Source of the DNA: Comamonadaceae bacterium
GTDB taxonomy: Bacteria > Pseudomonadota > Gammaproteobacteria > Burkholderiales > Burkholderiaceae_C
DNA length: 40,362 nucleotides
Direction: 5' to 3'
Assembly (NCBI GenBank): GCA_947478725.1
Contig: CANJWZ010000039.1
Span: 1-40,362, forward strand
Shown piece by piece: positions 37,374 to 40,362 of the stretch. A program made the position numbers and the translations under genes. The first letter of the stretch is position 1; every line of letters begins with the position of its first letter. The notes under the pieces were generated by a model. It was not told where the DNA came from. It searched no databases and worked only from the letters and a program-made list of their open reading frames with translations.

Positions 37374-38371
37374 GGCTGCGTCTCGTCAGCCGGTGCCCGC
37401 CACAGGCCGGCGTGCTTGAGCATGCCCAGCGTGCGCGACAGCACGTCGCGCCGGTAGGCGGCAATGTCGCGGCCTTCGTAGCTGTAAAAGCCACTGCCGG
37501 TTTTCAAGCCCAGACGGCCCTGCGCCACCATGTCGTCAACGATGGCGGGCGCGGTGTAGCGCTGGGCACTGACCGATGCCGACATCTCGCGACTGGCATG
37601 GTGCAGGATGTCGCTGCCGCCAAAGTCAATGAACTCGACCACGCCAAGTGCAGCAAAGCGCAGGCCCATGCCGTAGCGTGTTGCCTTGTCAATTTCTTCG
37701 GCGGTAGCAGCGCCTTCTTCGATCATGCGGGCAGCCTCGTTCATGATCAGCGCCTGCAGCCGCGGCACGATGTAGCCGGGCGTCGGGCCGCACACCACCG
37801 GCAGCTTGCCAATGCCTTCCATCAGGGCCTTGGTGCGGGCCAAGACGTCTGCAGATGTGCCAGGGTGGTAGCTCAGTTCGACCACCGGAATGATGTAGGC
37901 CGGGTTGAGCCAGTGCATGTTCAAAAACCGCTCGGGCAGGCGCACCAGCGGCACCAGGTCGGTCACCAAGATGCTGCTGGTGGTCGAGGTGATGATGGCT
38001 GTGCTGCTGCAATGCAGGTTGATCTGCTCGAATGCGTCGCGCTTGGCAGCCAGCGTTTCGGGCACGCCTTCAAACACCAGTTCGGCGGCCCGCAGCGCGG
38101 CAGGGGCTGCATCTGCCCGGACCATGTCGACCCGTGCGGCCATGGCCGGTATGTGTGCAGCGTCCATCACGCCAAGCTGCGACAGGCCGGTCAGACTGGT
38201 CTGTATTTCAGCCAGCGCTTCGGCCTTGAGTTTGAGCCAGGCCTCGTCGCTGCGCACCCGCAAGTCAATCAGGCTGATGCGGTGACCGGCATAAGCAAAG
38301 GCAATGGCGATGCCGCGGCCCATGCGGCCCGCGCCAACTGCGGCAAACCGGGGCAAGTGATCAAGCGCCAT
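37370..38371 (-). CDS. 3-hydroxyacyl-CoA dehydrogenase family protein
   Basis: This NAD-dependent enzyme oxidises a 3-hydroxyacyl-CoA (or a related 3-hydroxy acid) to the 3-keto form, directly upstream of a thiolase step. The 333-residue protein has the Rossmann motif AAVGAGRMGRGIA (10-22), Asp36 in SLIDL for NAD preference, the catalytic HWLNPAYIIPVVEL segment (His153, Asn156, Glu165), and the C-terminal domain with GPTPGYIVPRLQALIMNEA and LGLKTGSGFYSY. Related enzymes include 3-hydroxybutyryl-CoA dehydrogenase and L-carnitine dehydrogenase. It overlaps the upstream gene by 11 bp and the downstream one by 4 bp. Confidence 0.9.
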   Translation of the reverse strand: MALDHLPRFAAVGAGRMGRGIAIAFAYAGHRISLIDLRVRSDEAWLKLKAEALAEIQTSLTGLSQLGVMDAAHIPAMAARVDMVRADAAPAALRAAELVFEGVPETLAAKRDAFEQINLHCSSTAIITSTTSSILVTDLVPLVRLPERFLNMHWLNPAYIIPVVELSYHPGTSADVLARTKALMEGIGKLPVVCGPTPGYIVPRLQALIMNEAARMIEEGAATAEEIDKATRYGMGLRFAALGVVEFIDFGGSDILHHASREMSASVSAQRYTAPAIVDDMVAQGRLGLKTGSGFYSYEGRDIAAYRRDVLSRTLGMLKHAGLWRAPADETQP

Positions 38372-39434
38372 CGTGCAACCTTTGCTTCAGTTCGGCCGGC
38401 GTCAATGTTGCCAGTCCGAGCGACTCCAGGGTGCGTGCGCCGGCCCGCAAGTCACGCCCGAGAAAACCGCCGACCACGGCCAGAATACCGTGCGTCAGGG
38501 GCGCATCGACGCCTGCAAAACGCGCCGCTGAGGCCAGAAAAGCCAGCCCGAGCTCGACGTCTTCGGTGATGTAGCGGTGGGCGTAAAGATCGATTGTCTC
38601 GCGCCAGTCGCCTGACTTGACGAGTTTTTTGTGGGCGTCGCCATACATCCATTGGTCGTTGTTGTAATGGTCGGCCAGGGGATAGTGCGGCGCGCCATGA
38701 CCGAGGGCCGTTCGGATGGCGATGCGCTCCTGGTCAAGCCGGTCCGTCACATCGCGCACCGCACGCTGCGTGCCCTCGTTGTGAATGTCCCAGCGCTCGA
38801 AATGCTGCAGCGGTGCGGCGTTCATCACCATCAGCGGCGGGTGAATGATCGGCCCGGCGTTCATGAGCGCACCCGACAGGGCATCGCCGCAAGCGTGCAC
38901 GCTGGGGTAGGCCCGGCGGATCACCGCGATCGCTCTTGACGACAGGCGCTCCGGGTAGACACCGGTGGGCAGGCGCACGGCGCGAATGGTGAGGTTCACC
39001 TCTCGCTCTGCGTGCTTGCGCGCAAGATACGGGAGCGTGCCGGTTTCCGCCCATGCGATATCGGCGCGGTTGCCGGTCGCCTGAACCTGGCGGGCCATGA
39101 CATAACTGCCAAAGGTGCCTGGCGCCAAAAATACAACCTGGCCGTCCACCAGGTGCGGCGCCATCAGCGCGGCAATGTCATGCTGCGCTGTGGCAGGCGT
39201 TGGCAGCAAGATCAGCTCGGCACCGCGCAAGGCGGCGGCGATGTCGCTGGTCGCCAGGGCGATCGGAACTTCGCGCGCACCCTTGGCGTCTTTGAGCACG
39301 ATCGAGCCCAGCTGCTGAACCGGCTTGAGCGCTTGCGCGTCGCGACGCCACAGGCGCACGTCGTGACCGTTCTCCGAGAGGTCGGCGGCGGCGGCATAAG
39401 CGCCGTGGCCACCGCCCAAAATAGCAATGTTCAT
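38361..39434 (-). CDS. NAD/NADP octopine/nopaline dehydrogenase family protein
   Basis: This is a 357-residue oxidoreductase of the octopine/nopaline dehydrogenase family, whose classic members form or oxidise N-(carboxyalkyl) amino acids (opines). The N-terminal Rossmann domain starts MNIAILGGGHGAYAAAADL, and the C-terminal octopine-DH domain carries NAGPIIHPPLMVMNAAPL and the family region around GAPHYPLADHYNNDQWMYGD. ATG 39434 follows AAAGGG, so the in-frame start at 39476 is rejected. It sits in an acyl-CoA operon, where an opine dehydrogenase is unexpected; it may act on a 2- or 3-hydroxy acid instead. Confidence 0.85.
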   Translation of the reverse strand: MNIAILGGGHGAYAAAADLSENGHDVRLWRRDAQALKPVQQLGSIVLKDAKGAREVPIALATSDIAAALRGAELILLPTPATAQHDIAALMAPHLVDGQVVFLAPGTFGSYVMARQVQATGNRADIAWAETGTLPYLARKHAEREVNLTIRAVRLPTGVYPERLSSRAIAVIRRAYPSVHACGDALSGALMNAGPIIHPPLMVMNAAPLQHFERWDIHNEGTQRAVRDVTDRLDQERIAIRTALGHGAPHYPLADHYNNDQWMYGDAHKKLVKSGDWRETIDLYAHRYITEDVELGLAFLASAARFAGVDAPLTHGILAVVGGFLGRDLRAGARTLESLGLATLTPAELKQRLHDGA

Positions 39435-39521
39435 GGAAGGCCCTTTAAAAAATGGGATCACCCGGCCGCCAGCCAAGGCAAGCAGTACCGGCCGCCTTGA
39501 TGGTTGGTGGCCATGGTGCCG

Positions 39522-40362
39522 TCATGCTGCCTGACGGTCCCAGGTGCTGCTGCTCACGCCCTGGTCGCGCAGCTTGTATTTTTGAATCTTGCCATTTTCG
39601 GTGCGTGGCAAATCGTCTCGCAGATCGACAAAGCGCGGCACGGCAAAGTAAGGCAGCCGCGTTTTGCAAAAAGCCATCAGCTCGTCCGGCTGAAGCTGTG
39701 CGCCGGCACGTAGCACCAGCGCGGCCATCACCTCGTCTTCGGCGAGTTCAGAGCGCACCGGGTAGACCGCACAGGCGGCCACGGCAGGGTGGCTGAGCAA
39801 GACCTGCTCGACTTCAAAAGACGAGACGTTTTCACCGCGGCGCCGTATCGCGTCCTTGATGCGGTCGATAAAACGAAATGCCCCGTCGGCCTCGCGCACC
39901 ACGCGGTCCCCGGTGTGAAACCACAGGTTGCGCCAGGCCTGCACGGTTTTGTCGGGCATGTTGAAGTAGCCATTGGCAAAGGCGTAAGGCTCGTGCGCGC
40001 GCAGCAGCAACTCCCCCGCATGACCAGGCGCAAGCTCGACATCGTTCTCGTCGGCAACACGCGCCTCAAAACCGGGGCGCAGCCAACCCATCACGCCGTT
40101 ACAAGACCGGCCCGGCGGCGTGGCAATCACAAAATTGGTTTCGGTGGAGCCAAAGCCTTCAAGCAAGGGCACGCCGGTACGCTCGAAAAACGCCTGCCCC
40201 GCTGCCGCTGGCACACCCGGCCCAAGGCCCACGCGCACACGGTGTCCACGCTCAGGCGGGCCCGCCGGCTGGGCCAGCAAGATCGGCACCATCGCGCCCA
40301 GCAGGTACACCACGGTGGCGCCGTGGGCGTGCATGGCAGGCCAAAACCCGGACGCCGAAAAA
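39522..40362 (-). CDS. AMP-forming acyl-CoA ligase, CaiC-like (5' end beyond the window)
   Basis: This is the C-terminal 280 or so residues of a second adenylate-forming ligase; the frame is open to the right edge. Conserved blocks are LEGFGSTETNFV, YFNMPDKTVQAWRNLWFHTG, GAFRFIDRIKDAIRRRGENV and the catalytic-lysine motif LPRTENGKIQKYKLRD. RIKDAIRRRGENVSSFEVE is characteristic of the crotonobetaine/carnitine-CoA ligase branch, although that does not fix the substrate. It is the first gene of the operon in the window, 87 bp upstream of the octopine-dehydrogenase-family gene. Confidence 0.88.
   Translation of the reverse strand, partial: FSASGFWPAMHAHGATVVYLLGAMVPILLAQPAGPPERGHRVRVGLGPGVPAAAGQAFFERTGVPLLEGFGSTETNFVIATPPGRSCNGVMGWLRPGFEARVADENDVELAPGHAGELLLRAHEPYAFANGYFNMPDKTVQAWRNLWFHTGDRVVREADGAFRFIDRIKDAIRRRGENVSSFEVEQVLLSHPAVAACAVYPVRSELAEDEVMAALVLRAGAQLQPDELMAFCKTRLPYFAVPRFVDLRDDLPRTENGKIQKYKLRDQGVSSSTWDRQAA

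Noticed and set aside
36836..38569. 577-codon open frame on the plus strand
   Set aside because: It is antisense to the hydrolase-fold, hydroxyacyl-CoA dehydrogenase and octopine-dehydrogenase-family genes, all with conserved motifs; the plus-strand protein is Arg/Ala/Gly/His-rich and unlike known proteins.

Overview
The window reads as part of a chromosome of a free-living betaproteobacterium, most likely Comamonadaceae (Polaromonas/Rhodoferax-like). This rests on the high G+C, the lptD-surA-rsmA block, a long MaeB-type malic enzyme, a chromosomal-type parB beside an RBBP9/YdeN hydrolase, and small dispersed intergenic repeats of a kind I associate with this family. The assignment is an inference from gene content; no rRNA, tRNA, CRISPR array or insertion sequence was recognised.

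Layout. (1) 1-5304, minus strand: a two-partner secretion locus, a TpsB outer-membrane transporter followed by a very long TpsA adhesin that leaves the window on the left and contains tandem repeats of about 70-72 residues. (2) 5879-8209: malic enzyme MaeB. (3) 8381-9291: a secreted guanyl-specific ribonuclease and a barstar-family inhibitor. (4) 9657-15646: core envelope and ribosome genes, lptD-surA-rsmA on the minus strand and amgK divergent; amgK carries an in-frame, REP-like palindromic insertion. (5) 15754-25672: an organosulfonate module with a MocR regulator, a TauABC-type importer, an HpsN-like dehydrogenase of the histidinol dehydrogenase family, a DegT-type aminotransferase, the cysteate sulfo-lyase CuyA, a YeiH-family putative sulfite/sulfate exporter and an Asp/Glu-type racemase. 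(6) 25789-30475: RBBP9-like hydrolase, parB, metallophosphoesterase, TetR regulator and a PHB-depolymerase-family esterase. (7) 30663-33647: an accessory patch with a TumE/TumA toxin-antitoxin pair, two uncharacterised small genes behind an HNH nuclease gene, and an orphan MNT nucleotidyltransferase. (8) 33752-40362, minus strand: a tightly overlapping acyl-CoA catabolic operon with two acyl-CoA ligases, an octopine-dehydrogenase-family enzyme, a 3-hydroxyacyl-CoA dehydrogenase, an alpha/beta-hydrolase-fold protein without the usual nucleophile, and a thiolase.

How the genes work together. The most interesting unit is region 5. Import, oxidation of a primary alcohol to an acid, racemisation, C-S bond cleavage to pyruvate, sulfite and ammonium, and anion export can be strung into one pathway. 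The gene set fits a substrate that yields cysteate directly, such as cysteinolic acid (2-amino-3-hydroxypropanesulfonate), at least as well as dihydroxypropanesulfonate, because no sulfolactate dehydrogenase and no suyAB are present. This is an inference to be tested.

An 18-bp hairpin repeat with consensus close to AGCTMYTGAANNAATAGC occurs at least six times, always between genes. Direct copies bracket the sulfonate module and inverted copies bracket most of the TA/HNH patch, so the repeats may mark points of rearrangement. Both core loci flanking the sulfonate module lack neighbours I would expect (murU beside amgK, parA beside parB).
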